A program made the position numbers and the translations under genes. Positions 35,880 to 44,082 of a stretch of DNA of 64,000 nucleotides are shown here, piece after piece. The notes under the pieces are model-generated. The model did no database searches and was not told where the DNA came from. It saw only the letters and a list, made by a program, of their open reading frames with translations. Source of the stretch: Lewinellaceae bacterium (GTDB lineage Bacteria > Bacteroidota > Bacteroidia > Chitinophagales > Saprospiraceae); the NCBI GenBank assembly GCA_020636435.1, contig JACJXX010000001.1, forward strand, positions 3,737,001 to 3,801,000. Reading direction: 5' to 3'. The number at the start of each line of letters is the position of its first letter. Within the stretch, counting starts at the first letter, position 1.

Positions 35880-36236
35880 TCAGGTTCTTGGAATGAAGAT
35901 AAAATTAGCCCCCAGCTCACTCAACACAAAGAGGCACAGATGTTTTTCCGGATTTTTGTACACCTTCCGGAAATTGTCCACCCGGCTCTCTTCGATGACG
36001 TTCTTGGTGGCCAGTTCCTCCAGGGTAGATGCGTTGACCGACCATTTCGGCCCTTCCGGCTTATGGACCAGTATGGGAATGCCGATATCCACCTGATGCT
36101 GGTGAATCACGAAAATGGGGTAATTGGAAATATCCTGGTCCAGGATGGCATCGGCCGCATTGCCCATCATGGCTGTATATGGCTGCAGTTCCTCTTCCAG
36201 TTGGTGGTATTTGGAACGCTCTAAGTGTTCATTCAT
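35880..36236 (-). CDS. conserved hypothetical protein
   Basis: 118 residues with no signal peptide or membrane segment. Features: 'GNAADAILDQDISNYPIFVIHQHQVDIGIPILV', 'WSVNASTLEELATKNVIEESRVDNFRKVYKNPEKHLCLFVLSELGANFIFIPR'. I recall similar proteins in Bacteroidota but no function. It sits between rlmD and the response regulator on the same strand. Confidence 0.6.
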   Translation of the reverse strand: MNEHLERSKYHQLEEELQPYTAMMGNAADAILDQDISNYPIFVIHQHQVDIGIPILVHKPEGPKWSVNASTLEELATKNVIEESRVDNFRKVYKNPEKHLCLFVLSELGANFIFIPRT

Positions 36237-36308
36237 GGTTTACAGCTTTAGGATTGCTTCTCCGGCCCCTAAGATAATTGTCTTTTAGCAAAAATGCACC
36301 TTTCCCGT

Positions 36309-37712
36309 TCACAACTCCAGCAAAACCACGTTTTCGATGTGGTGGGTATGCGGGAACATATCTACCGGGCGGGCCTTTCGAACGCGGTACTTCGCGCTGA
36401 GCAGTTGCAGGTCGCGGGCCTGGGTGGCCGGGTTGCAACTCACGTATACGATGCGGGGCGATTCCAACTGCAGCAGCATGTCCACCACTTTGGGATGCAT
36501 GCCGGCGCGCGGAGGGTCGGTGACCAGCAGGTCGGGCTTGCCGTGCTCAGCAGCAAATTCCTGGGTTAGAATGTCCTTGACATCGCCGGCGTAAAAGCGG
36601 GCGTTGCCAATGCCGTTGAGGGCGGCGTTGGCCCGGGCATCTTCGATGGCCTCCGGAATCTCTTCGATGCCCACTACCTGGCGGCAGTTGCCGGCCAGGT
36701 ACAGGGCGATGCTTCCAATGCCGGTGTACAAGTCATAGACGTTCTCGGTGCCCTGCAGGTTGGCAAATTCTGCTGCCAGGTCGTAGAGCGCCCTGCCCTG
36801 GTAGGTATTGGTCTGGAAAAAGGACTTCGCCCCTACCTTAAACCGCACGTGGCCGAGTTGCTCCTCCACATATCCCTTGCCTGCGTAGGTAATCATGTCG
36901 AGGTCGTACAGGAAGTCATTGAGCTTGGTGTTGACACAATAACAAAGCGTGGTGATCTGTGGGAAGGCCTCCAGGATGGCGTCCATAAAGGGCCGGATGC
37001 GGGATTGGTCCTCTTCGTGAAAACTGAGCAGCGCCAGAATCTCCCCCACGGAGGTGATGCGAAACATCACCTGCCGCAGGAAGCCCTGGTGTTCCCGGGC
37101 ATCGTGGAAGGAAAGGCCCTGCTCGATGGCGATGCGCTTGATGCCATTGCGCAGTTCGTTGGAAGGCGCTTCCTGCAGCCAGCAGTGGCTGATGTCCACA
37201 ACCTTGTCGAAGGCGCCGGCGCGGTGGAACCCCAGCACGTCCTCTTCATTGGAAACATTGCTGTTGATCTCCTCCCGGGTCAGCCAGCGCTTATTCGAAA
37301 AGGAAAACTCGAGTTTGTTGCGGTAATAATGAATGCGCCCGGCGGGCATGATGGGCAAAAATTCCTCTACTTCCACCTTGCCGATCCGCCGCAGGGCATC
37401 CTCCACCACCTTCTGTTTGTGGCGGGCCTGGGCTTCGTAGGAAAGGTGCTGCCACTGGCATCCCCCGCACTTGTCGTAGTGCTGGCAAAAGGGTTCCACA
37501 CGGTCCTCTGAATAATGGTGAAAATACTGCGGAACTCCCATCAGGAAGCCTTTCTTTTTGCGCAGGGCCAGCACGTCGGCCACATCTCCGGGCGCCGTAT
37601 TTTCGGCAAAAATGACCTGCCCTTCCTCCGACCGGCCCACGCTGCGCCCCTTGTCGGCCATTCCGGTAAAGGTCACTTTCGGTATCAATTGAGGTTTCCT
37701 CCTTCTTCCCAT
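36309..37712 (-). CDS. rlmD: 23S rRNA (uracil-5)-methyltransferase, RlmD/RumA type
   Basis: 467 residues from ATG 37712 (MGRRRKPQLIPKVTF). A -7 box at 37789-37796 supports this start. TRAM domain at the N-terminus, a 4Fe-4S motif 'CQHYDKCGGCQW', SAM-binding 'NVYDLYTGIGSIALYLA', 'LLVTDPPRAGMHPKV', and the catalytic Cys in 'IVYVSCNPATQARDL'. It methylates C5 of a specific uracil in 23S rRNA (or a related RNA site). The exact position is inferred from the family. Confidence 0.9.
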   Translation of the reverse strand: MGRRRKPQLIPKVTFTGMADKGRSVGRSEEGQVIFAENTAPGDVADVLALRKKKGFLMGVPQYFHHYSEDRVEPFCQHYDKCGGCQWQHLSYEAQARHKQKVVEDALRRIGKVEVEEFLPIMPAGRIHYYRNKLEFSFSNKRWLTREEINSNVSNEEDVLGFHRAGAFDKVVDISHCWLQEAPSNELRNGIKRIAIEQGLSFHDAREHQGFLRQVMFRITSVGEILALLSFHEEDQSRIRPFMDAILEAFPQITTLCYCVNTKLNDFLYDLDMITYAGKGYVEEQLGHVRFKVGAKSFFQTNTYQGRALYDLAAEFANLQGTENVYDLYTGIGSIALYLAGNCRQVVGIEEIPEAIEDARANAALNGIGNARFYAGDVKDILTQEFAAEHGKPDLLVTDPPRAGMHPKVVDMLLQLESPRIVYVSCNPATQARDLQLLSAKYRVRKARPVDMFPHTHHIENVVLLEL

Positions 37713-37788
37713 TGGGTTATTTTGAGAACAACTTTTCCGCCCGGCGGTTTCTCCCGAAGAAAAAGTTGTTTTTTTTGCTTTCGAGCGG

Positions 37789-37796
37789 CAAAGGTA
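37789..37796 (-). promoter_or_regulatory. -7 box for rlmD
   Basis: TACCTTTG on the minus strand, 77 bases upstream of the chosen rlmD start. Confidence 0.45.
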
Positions 37797-37864
37797 CGAA
37801 AGTTGTTCCACTGATGCACTGATGAGGGTGTTCCGGAAACTATTGATGGCGAAGAATATTTTGC

Positions 37865-37973
37865 CCACCCCCTAAATCCTCCCGAAACGAGTTCGGGACA
37901 GGCTCCGCCAGCGGGGGGCATTTACTCCGATTCAGGGGTGTGTTTTCCCCCGCTGGCGGGGGTTAGGGGGTGG
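37865..37973. repeat. 109-bp GC-rich inverted-repeat element
   Basis: Ends CCACCCCCTAA (37865-37875) and TTAGGGGGTGG (37963-37973), with a second inner pair CCGCCAGCGGGGG (37905-37917) and CCCCCGCTGGCGG (37947-37959), all perfect. Confidence 0.6.
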
Positions 37974-38051
37974 AATCCAAATAAAATTTTCCATTACAAG
38001 GCACCGGAGTTTCAAACTCGACTTTCCGGAGCGCCCTCACTGATACGCCAA

Positions 38052-38248
38052 GGCAATCGCATGAAATATGTTTTGACCCGAGGCGGGTCAAACGTCTATA
38101 GAATTACCCGTATATTTAAATTTTCGACCTCGAAGAGGTCGTACAAACGGTTGGATGTGCGACCTCTTCGAGGTCGGGAGGGGCTTAAAACATCGTTTTC
38201 TATAAACATACGACCTTTTCAAGGTCGATCCTATTTCATGCGATTGCC
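38052..38248. repeat. nested palindromic element upstream of icmF
   Basis: A 16-bp perfect terminal inverted repeat, GGCAATCGCATGAAAT (38052-38067) and its complement (38233-38248), encloses four separate palindromes: TTTGACCCG-agg-CGGGTCAAA (38072-38092), GACCTCGAAGAGGTC (38126-38140), its reverse complement (38161-38175), and CGACCTTTTCAAGGTCG (38211-38227). No coding potential is seen in 37713-38388. Confidence 0.6.
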
Positions 38249-38292
38249 AAAGTGAGAGCGGCGCGGCCCTGATTTAAACGGCAAAATTTTCG

Positions 38293-38300
38293 TAAATTTG
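38293..38300 (+). promoter_or_regulatory. -7 box for icmF
   Basis: TAAATTTG, a perfect TAnnTTTG match, 88 bases before the icmF ATG and 16 bases before the leader hairpin. Confidence 0.55.
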
Positions 38301-38316
38301 CACGCCTTTTAACCAA

Positions 38317-38374
38317 GAAGCGGTTTAAACTTTTAATGCTGCACTACGTACGGCCAAAAAGTTTAAACCGCTTC
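38317..38374 (+). promoter_or_regulatory. 18-bp leader hairpin before icmF
   Basis: GAAGCGGTTTAAACTTTT (38317-38334) pairs perfectly with its complement at 38357-38374, with a 22-base loop, ending 14 bases before the ATG. There is no T tract, so control of translation or mRNA stability is more likely than termination. Confidence 0.55.
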
Positions 38375-38388
38375 CAATAAAACCAGCT

Positions 38389-41300
38389 ATGCAAACCGTA
38401 GCGCCATACCAGCCAAAAAATAAAGTGCGGATCGTCACCGCCGCTTCCCTGTTTGATGGGCACGACGCCGCCATCAACATCATGCGCCGCATCATGCAGA
38501 GCTCAGGGGCGGAGATCATCCACCTCGGGCACAACCGCTCCGTCAGGGAGATCGTGGATACGGCCATCATGGAAGACGCCCAGGGCATCGCCATCACCTC
38601 CTACCAGGGCGGCCACAACGAGTTTTTCAAATACATGCACGACCTGCTGAAGGAGAAGGGCGCCGGCCACATCAAAATCTTCGGCGGCGGCGGCGGCACC
38701 ATCCTGCCCGAAGAGATCGAAGAGCTGCACGAGTACGGCATCACCCGCATCTACTCGCCCGACGACGGCCGCCAGATGGGCCTGCAGGGCATGATCAACG
38801 ACGTGCTGGAGCAGTGCGACTTCCCCGTCGGCGCCAGCCTCAACGGCCAACTGAAAGAATATACGAGCAAAGACCCCATGGTGCTGGCGCGCATGATCAG
38901 CGCCGTGGAAAACTTCCCGGACGACAACCGGGACTGGCTGGATAAACTGCGCCGGGAAGTGGAGCGCAAAGTCATCCCCGTGCTCGGCATCACCGGCACC
39001 GGCGGCGCCGGCAAGTCCAGCCTGGTCGACGAACTGATGCGCCGCTTCCTGATGGATTTCGAGGACAAAACCATCGCCATCATCTCCGTCGACCCGTCCA
39101 AGCGCAAAACGGGCGGCGCCCTGCTGGGCGACCGCATCCGGATGAACTCCATCACTTCCGCCCTGGCCGATGGGCGGGTCTTCATGCGTTCGCTGGCCAC
39201 CCGGCAATCCAACCTGGCCCTTTCCAAACACGTTCAGGCAGCGGTGGACATTCTGAAGGCAGCGCAGTTCGACCTCATCGTCCTGGAAACCTCCGGCATC
39301 GGGCAGTCCGATACCGAGATCGTCGACCACTCGGATGTGTCGCTCTACGTGATGACGCCCGACTACGGAGCAGCCACGCAATTGGAGAAGATCGATATGC
39401 TCGACTTCGCCGACATCATCGCCATCAACAAGTTTGACAAACGCGGCGCCCAGGATGCTCTGCGCGACGTCAAGAAACAATACCAGAGAAACCACCAGCT
39501 CTTCAGCAAGAGCCTGGAAGAAATGCCGGTTTTCGGCACCATTGCCTCCCAGTTCAACGACCCGGGCACCAATACCCTCTATCGGGTATTGATGGATACC
39601 GTCGCCGAACGGACGGGCGCCCCGCTAAAGTCCAGCTTCCATAGCTCGGACGAGATGAGCGAGAAGATTTACATCATCCCGCCCAAACGGGTGCGCTACC
39701 TGTCCGAAATTTCCGACAACAACCGCAACTACGACAGCTGGGTGGATCGGCAGGCAGGCATCGCCCGGCAGTTGTTCGGCTTGAAGCACTCTATAGAAAC
39801 GATAGAAAAGCAAAACAACCTTTCCAACAAAAAGGAAACCCTGGCTACGCTCCGGAAAGCCTACGAGGATTTGGAACTCGACCTGGACGGCGACTGCAAG
39901 CGGATTCTCGACGGTTGGGAGGAGAAAAAGGCCGCCTACGCTGCCGATGAATACGTTTACAAAGTGCGGGGCCGGGAAATCAGGGTGCCGACCTTTACCG
40001 AATCGCTCTCCCATTCGCGCATCCCCAGGGTGGCGCTGCCGCGTTTCCAGGATTGGGGCGAAATCCTGCGCTGGGTTTTGCAGGAAAACGTGCCCGGAGA
40101 TTTTCCGTACACTGCCGGCGTATTCCCCTTCAAGCGCAAAGGCGAAGACCCCACCCGCATGTTCGCCGGCGAGGGTGGCCCGGAGCGCACCAACAAGCGC
40201 TTCCACTACCTGTCGGAAGACATGCCCGCCGCCCGCCTGTCCACCGCTTTCGACTCCGTGACCCTCTACGGCGAAGACCCCGACTACCGCCCCGACATTT
40301 ACGGCAAGGTGGGCAACTCCGGCGTCAGCGTTTGCTGCCTGGACGACGCCAAAAAACTGTACTCCGGCTTCGACCTCTGCGACCCGAAAACGTCGGTTTC
40401 CATGACCATCAACGGCCCGGCAGCCACCATCGCCGCCTTCTTCATGAACGCCGCCATCGACCAGCAATGCGAGAAATACATCCGAGAGCACGGGCTGGAG
40501 GATAAGGTAGAGGCTAAGCTTAAGGAATTATACGACAACAGGGGGTTGCCTCGCCCGAAGTACGAGGCTGAGCTACCCGAAGCCAACGACGGCCTCGGCC
40601 TGCTGCTGCTGGGCGTCACCGGCGATCAGATTTTGGAAGAAAGGGTATACAACGAACTGAAAGCCAAAGCCCTTTCGTCGGTGCGCGGCACCGTTCAGGC
40701 CGATATCCTCAAAGAAGACCAGGCGCAGAATACCTGCATCTTCTCCACGGAATTTTCCCTTAAGCTGATGGGCGATATGCAGGAGTACTTCATCTGGAAG
40801 AAAGTGAAGAATTTCTACTCCGTCTCCATCTCCGGGTACCACATCGCCGAGGCGGGCGCCAACCCCATTTCCCAGTTGGCCTTCACCCTGGCCAACGGCT
40901 TTACTTTTGTAGAATACTACCTCTCCCGCGGCATGGCCATCGACGATTTCGCGCCCAATCTGTCCTTCTTTTTCTCCAATGGGGTGGACGCCGAATACGC
41001 CGTCATCGGCCGGGTGGCCCGCCGCATCTGGGCGAAAGCGATGAAGAATAAATACGGCGCCGACGAGCGCTCGCAAAAACTGAAATACCACATCCAGACC
41101 TCCGGCCGCTCCCTGCACGCTCAGGAGATCAGCTTCAACGACATCCGCACTACCCTGCAGGCGCTCTACGCCATCTACGACAACTGCAACAGCCTGCACA
41201 CCAACGCCTACGACGAGGCCATCACCACCCCCACCGAAGAGAGCGTGCGCCGCGCCGTGGCCATACAGATGATCATCAACCACGAGCTGGGCATGGCTAA

Positions 41301-41784
41301 AAACGAAAACCCGCTGCAGGGATCCTTCATCATCGAAGAGCTGACCGAACTGGTGGAGGAAGCCGTGCTGATGGAGTTCGACCGCATCACCGAGCGCGGC
41401 GGCGTGCTGGGCGCTATGGAGACCATGTACCAGCGCGGCAAAATACAGGACGAGAGCATCTACTACGAGACGCTCAAGCATACCGGCGGACTGCCCATTA
41501 TCGGGGTCAATACGTTTCTCAATAAAGACGGCTCGCCCACCATCCTGCCCAAGGAAGTGATCCGCGCCACCCGGGAGGAAAAAGAAGCCCAGATCGAAAC
41601 GCAACGCAACCTGCGGAAAGCGAACGAGGAGGAAGGGCCAAAAATGCTGCGCCGCCTCCAGGAGGTGGCCATCCGCAACGGCAATACCTTTGAGGAATTA
41701 ATGGAGACGGTGAAGCACTGTTCGCTGGGGCAGATTACGCACGCGCTTTTTGAGGTGGGGGGGCAGTATCGGAGGAATATGTAA
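38389..41784 (+). CDS. icmF: fused isobutyryl-CoA mutase (B12- and GTP-dependent)
   Basis: 1131 residues. IcmF interconverts isobutyryl-CoA and n-butyryl-CoA using adenosylcobalamin. Order: B12-binding domain (1-145, 'ASLFDGHDAAINIMRRIM' carrying the axial His), a MeaB-like G-protein chaperone domain (about 195-420, GITGTGGAGKSS Walker A, 'ISVDPSKRKTGGALLGDRIRM', NKFDK), then the catalytic mutase barrel (about 560-1131, 'SVSISGYHIAEAGANPISQLAFTLANGFTFVEYYL'). The fused order distinguishes it from separate methylmalonyl-CoA mutase. It acts in valine or fatty acid metabolism. Confidence 0.93.
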   Translation: MQTVAPYQPKNKVRIVTAASLFDGHDAAINIMRRIMQSSGAEIIHLGHNRSVREIVDTAIMEDAQGIAITSYQGGHNEFFKYMHDLLKEKGAGHIKIFGGGGGTILPEEIEELHEYGITRIYSPDDGRQMGLQGMINDVLEQCDFPVGASLNGQLKEYTSKDPMVLARMISAVENFPDDNRDWLDKLRREVERKVIPVLGITGTGGAGKSSLVDELMRRFLMDFEDKTIAIISVDPSKRKTGGALLGDRIRMNSITSALADGRVFMRSLATRQSNLALSKHVQAAVDILKAAQFDLIVLETSGIGQSDTEIVDHSDVSLYVMTPDYGAATQLEKIDMLDFADIIAINKFDKRGAQDALRDVKKQYQRNHQLFSKSLEEMPVFGTIASQFNDPGTNTLYRVLMDTVAERTGAPLKSSFHSSDEMSEKIYIIPPKRVRYLSEISDNNRNYDSWVDRQAGIARQLFGLKHSIETIEKQNNLSNKKETLATLRKAYEDLELDLDGDCKRILDGWEEKKAAYAADEYVYKVRGREIRVPTFTESLSHSRIPRVALPRFQDWGEILRWVLQENVPGDFPYTAGVFPFKRKGEDPTRMFAGEGGPERTNKRFHYLSEDMPAARLSTAFDSVTLYGEDPDYRPDIYGKVGNSGVSVCCLDDAKKLYSGFDLCDPKTSVSMTINGPAATIAAFFMNAAIDQQCEKYIREHGLEDKVEAKLKELYDNRGLPRPKYEAELPEANDGLGLLLLGVTGDQILEERVYNELKAKALSSVRGTVQADILKEDQAQNTCIFSTEFSLKLMGDMQEYFIWKKVKNFYSVSISGYHIAEAGANPISQLAFTLANGFTFVEYYLSRGMAIDDFAPNLSFFFSNGVDAEYAVIGRVARRIWAKAMKNKYGADERSQKLKYHIQTSGRSLHAQEISFNDIRTTLQALYAIYDNCNSLHTNAYDEAITTPTEESVRRAVAIQMIINHELGMAKNENPLQGSFIIEELTELVEEAVLMEFDRITERGGVLGAMETMYQRGKIQDESIYYETLKHTGGLPIIGVNTFLNKDGSPTILPKEVIRATREEKEAQIETQRNLRKANEEEGPKMLRRLQEVAIRNGNTFEELMETVKHCSLGQITHALFEVGGQYRRNM

Positions 41785-41983
41785 GCTTTATTCGTGCGGC
41801 GATCATCTTGATCGTACGTCATTCTGCTCAATAGTTTTTGCGCCTTACGGCGCATTCGATTAAGATGATCGAACTACGAGCAAGGCCGTGCGCCTACGCT
41901 GAAGCTTCAGCGCAAGCGTAAGGATAATTCCCCAACAAGCTCTAAGTGGCCGGTTTACCTGTACCAGATAAATCTGGCACATC

Positions 41984-42165
41984 TAATTCTATTTTAAGAC
42001 TTTAAAGTTTACCTGGGCTGAAACACTGGAGCGCGGACCTCCAGGTCCGCGACGGGCTGTCTCGGGCAGCCCTTTAAAAAGCATCTACTTACTTAAAACC
42101 TGCCTGAAGCAGGTTTTCGCGGACCTGGAGGTCCGCGCTCCTGTTAAAGTCTTAAAGTAGAATTA
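41984..42165. repeat. 182-bp element with terminal inverted repeats, next to the DGR
   Basis: 22-bp ends (41984-42005 and 42144-42165) match at 21 of 22. A second, perfect 24-bp inverted repeat lies inside (42028-42051 and 42118-42141), built from GGACCTCCAGGTCC, plus AACCTGCCTGAAGCAGGTTT at about 42098. Between icmF and this element are a CGATCATCTTGATCG-type repeat (about 41800, also at about 50687) and the 16-bp palindrome CGCTGAAGCTTCAGCG (41897-41912). There is no gene in 41785-42318. Confidence 0.6.
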
Positions 42166-42170
42166 AACAA

Positions 42171-42236
42171 GCTTAAAAAAGAATGCCCGGAATCTTCGAA
42201 GCGGCTATCCGGCTCGCCCTACCAATACCGGGCATT
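42171..42236 (-). terminator. terminator of the DGR transcript
   Basis: AATGCCCGG (42182-42190) pairs with CCGGGCATT (42228-42236). On the minus strand the stem is followed by TCTTTTTT. It lies 83 bases after the TR, so it would end an RNA that contains HRDC, RT and TR. Confidence 0.65.
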
Positions 42237-42318
42237 GCTGAGGACTATTTGCCCCGGCTTGTGCCGGGGGCAGGGCCAGCCATCTGTTCAGTGATAGTCA
42301 TCCGACTTTACATTTGAG

Positions 42319-42442
42319 CTGCGGGACGAACACCAGGCGGAAGCCTATGTTGTTGTTGCGGTTGTCGGGTTCGTTGCGGTTGCGGAACGCTATCCGGCAG
42401 TTCCGTGCGTTTTCGTTCCAACTGCCGCCGCGGACAACGCGG
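42319..42442 (-). repeat. DGR template repeat (TR)
   Basis: 124 bp, the same length as the VR at 44092-44215. The two differ at exactly ten positions (TR coordinates 42350, 42353, 42354, 42357, 42371, 42374, 42375, 42412, 42413, 42417). Each is T on the plus strand, meaning A in the transcript sense of the reverse transcriptase. I count about 30 such T among the 124, and the other 94 positions are all identical. In target frame the TR reads GGSWNENARNCRIAF, then RNRNEPDNRNNNIGF, with Asn (AAC) codons at the variable sites, as in known DGRs. A CCCCGGC/GCCGGGG hairpin (42252-42269) follows. Confidence 0.95.
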
Positions 42443-42480
42443 TGCAAACCCTCGATGGCTGCCCTTGTATCGCAAACCTT

Positions 42481-43491
42481 TCAGTTTGCAATTTCTTCTT
42501 TCTGCAAGCGTTTTTGTGCTTTTTGCCGGAATGCCTTTGCATCAGCGTATAAGGTAAAGGCAGTCAACGGCATCATGTGCTTTTGATATTCCTGCTGTGT
42601 CCACAATCCTTCTTTTAAAAAATGCTCGTATTTCTCCATTTTTCGGATGTACCGCCTGCGGCTTCTTTTAGCCAAGCGAATAGTCTCTGGATATAACAAA
42701 TATCCTAAAAATGGCAAGCCTCTTGTATTTTTATTCAAACAAAAAGGCTTTAAAGAGAGTTGTAAGCGTTCCTCAATAAATGCCCGAAACTTGTACCCTG
42801 CTTCCAATAACACTTCTTTGTCAGAATGCCACAAAACCATGTCGTCCATGTAGCGGGCATAAGCGGGGATGCGGAGGGTTTCTTTCGCAAAATGATCGGC
42901 AGGCGATAAATAGTGGTTTGCAAAATACTGGCTCGTCAGGTTGCCAATGGGCACACCCCGGCCTTCTTCGACGCTGTAACTGTCGACGATTTGATCAAAA
43001 ATGTGGAGCAACCGCTGGTCTTTGAACAGCTTGGGGAGTTGCGCCCGTATCATGCTATGGGCCAGGCTGTCAAAATATTTTCGCACGTCCAATTTTAAAA
43101 ACCAGGCATACTTCCGATTGTAACCTTTTGCCTTCTCCAGAGCCGCATAGGTGCCTTTGTCGATCCGGCTGGCATAACTGTCAGAAATCTGTACCTTTTC
43201 GAAGTGGGGATGGCACACATTCATTAAAGCATGGTGCAACACCCGTTGCGCAAAAGGCGCTGCGCATATTTGCCGCTTTTTGGGGTCGTAGATGGTGAAG
43301 TAGTGGTAGCCGCCAACTTCTGCCTCCCCCGACAGAATCTGTCTCTGCAACCTTCGCAGGTTTGACCGCAGGTTTTTGCCGTAGTCTATTACCTCCAGCC
43401 TGTCGGCCTTGCCTTTCTGGGCTTGGTAAAAGGCCAGCTCGAGGTTTCCCATCTCCGCCATAGGCTCAATCAGATATCCCTGCCGTTTCAT
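42481..43491 (-). CDS. DGR-type reverse transcriptase
   Basis: 336 residues from ATG 43491; an extension to 43524 would use TTG. It copies TR RNA with errors at adenines and the product replaces the VR. Motifs: 'IYDPKKRQICAAPFAQRVLHHALMN', 'YAWFLKLDVRKYFDSLAHSMI', 'GVPIGNLTSQYFANHYL' (the IGNxxSQ form that marks DGR enzymes in place of QGxxxSP), catalytic 'YARYMDDMVLW', and 'LPFLGYLLYPETIRLAKRSRRRY'. It has no maturase or endonuclease domain, which excludes a group II intron. It overlaps the HRDC gene by 26 bases. A GCAAAC/GTTTGC stem (42472-42489) spans its stop. Confidence 0.95.
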   Translation of the reverse strand: MKRQGYLIEPMAEMGNLELAFYQAQKGKADRLEVIDYGKNLRSNLRRLQRQILSGEAEVGGYHYFTIYDPKKRQICAAPFAQRVLHHALMNVCHPHFEKVQISDSYASRIDKGTYAALEKAKGYNRKYAWFLKLDVRKYFDSLAHSMIRAQLPKLFKDQRLLHIFDQIVDSYSVEEGRGVPIGNLTSQYFANHYLSPADHFAKETLRIPAYARYMDDMVLWHSDKEVLLEAGYKFRAFIEERLQLSLKPFCLNKNTRGLPFLGYLLYPETIRLAKRSRRRYIRKMEKYEHFLKEGLWTQQEYQKHMMPLTAFTLYADAKAFRQKAQKRLQKEEIAN

Positions 43492-43933
43492 CCGTTCCGG
43501 GTTGGGTGATGAAATATTTTGCAAAGCGTTCCACCTTCTTTTCGCCTATGCCCCTAATTCCGAGCATAGCTTTCTCTGTGATTTCGTCCAGCTTGGCCAA
43601 CTCCGCAAGCTCCTCGTCGGTTAAGACAATGAAAGCGGATATGCCTTCTTCGGCAGCTATTTTTTTACGGATTTCCCGAAGTTTTGAAAATTTCTGGAAA
43701 GTCGCTTCATCCAGCACCTTCCGGTAATCTACCTTTTTCCGGCTTTTTTGGTTGCCTTCCGAAGGGTATCCCCGTTCAATATAGCGTACGCAAAAACACC
43801 AGTACGCTCCATTTTCGTTGCTGACCAGCTCGTTTTCTACCTCCAGTATTTTGTTGGACCTCAAAAACGTATTCATTTCTTGCAAGGCGGCGCCACTATC
43901 GCCGACGGGGATGGTAAATAGTTTGACTTGCAT
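43466..43933 (-). CDS. HRDC-domain DGR accessory protein
   Basis: 155 residues from ATG 43933 (MQVKLFTIPVGDSG). The C-terminal 'ISAFIVLTDEELAELAKLDEITEKAMLGIRGIGEKKVERFAKYFI' is a helicase-and-RNase-D C-terminal (HRDC) nucleic-acid-binding domain. The N-terminal 60 residues carry 'FCVRYIERG', as in HRDC proteins that accompany DGR reverse transcriptases in place of Avd. It is preceded by AGGAGG four bases before the ATG (43937-43942), an unusually strong Shine-Dalgarno for Bacteroidota. It lies between target and RT, the typical accessory position. Confidence 0.88.
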   Translation of the reverse strand: MQVKLFTIPVGDSGAALQEMNTFLRSNKILEVENELVSNENGAYWCFCVRYIERGYPSEGNQKSRKKVDYRKVLDEATFQKFSKLREIRKKIAAEEGISAFIVLTDEELAELAKLDEITEKAMLGIRGIGEKKVERFAKYFITQPGTDETAGISD

Positions 43934-43987
43934 AATACCTCCTTTTTCAAAAAAAAATTCGACCGCCAAAGGCGGTATTTATTTCCC

Positions 43988-44055
43988 GCGAGTGGACTGA
44001 AAAAAAGCACTGGTGGCTGCGTCCCTTGCCACCCGCTCTTTTTCAGTCCACTCGC
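43988..44055 (-). promoter_or_regulatory. hairpin just downstream of the VR
   Basis: A 17-bp perfect inverted repeat, GCGAGTGGACTGAAAAA (43988-44004) and its complement (44039-44055), with an inner GGTGGC/GCCACC pair. It starts 28 bases after the target stop codon and 37 bases after the VR. In characterised DGRs a hairpin or cruciform in this position aids retrohoming. It could also end the target mRNA. Confidence 0.65.
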
Positions 44056-44082
44056 TCTTGCTCAAATGTAAAGCCGAATGAG

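Noticed and set aside
38317..38374. Cobalamin riboswitch upstream of the B12-dependent icmF
   Set aside because: Only one simple stem is present; the B12 box and multi-helix core are absent.
42481..43491. Reverse transcriptase of a retron or group II intron
   Set aside because: IGNxxSQ motif, adjacent HRDC gene, and a TR/VR pair with A-only changes fit a DGR; no maturase or endonuclease domain and no intron structure seen.
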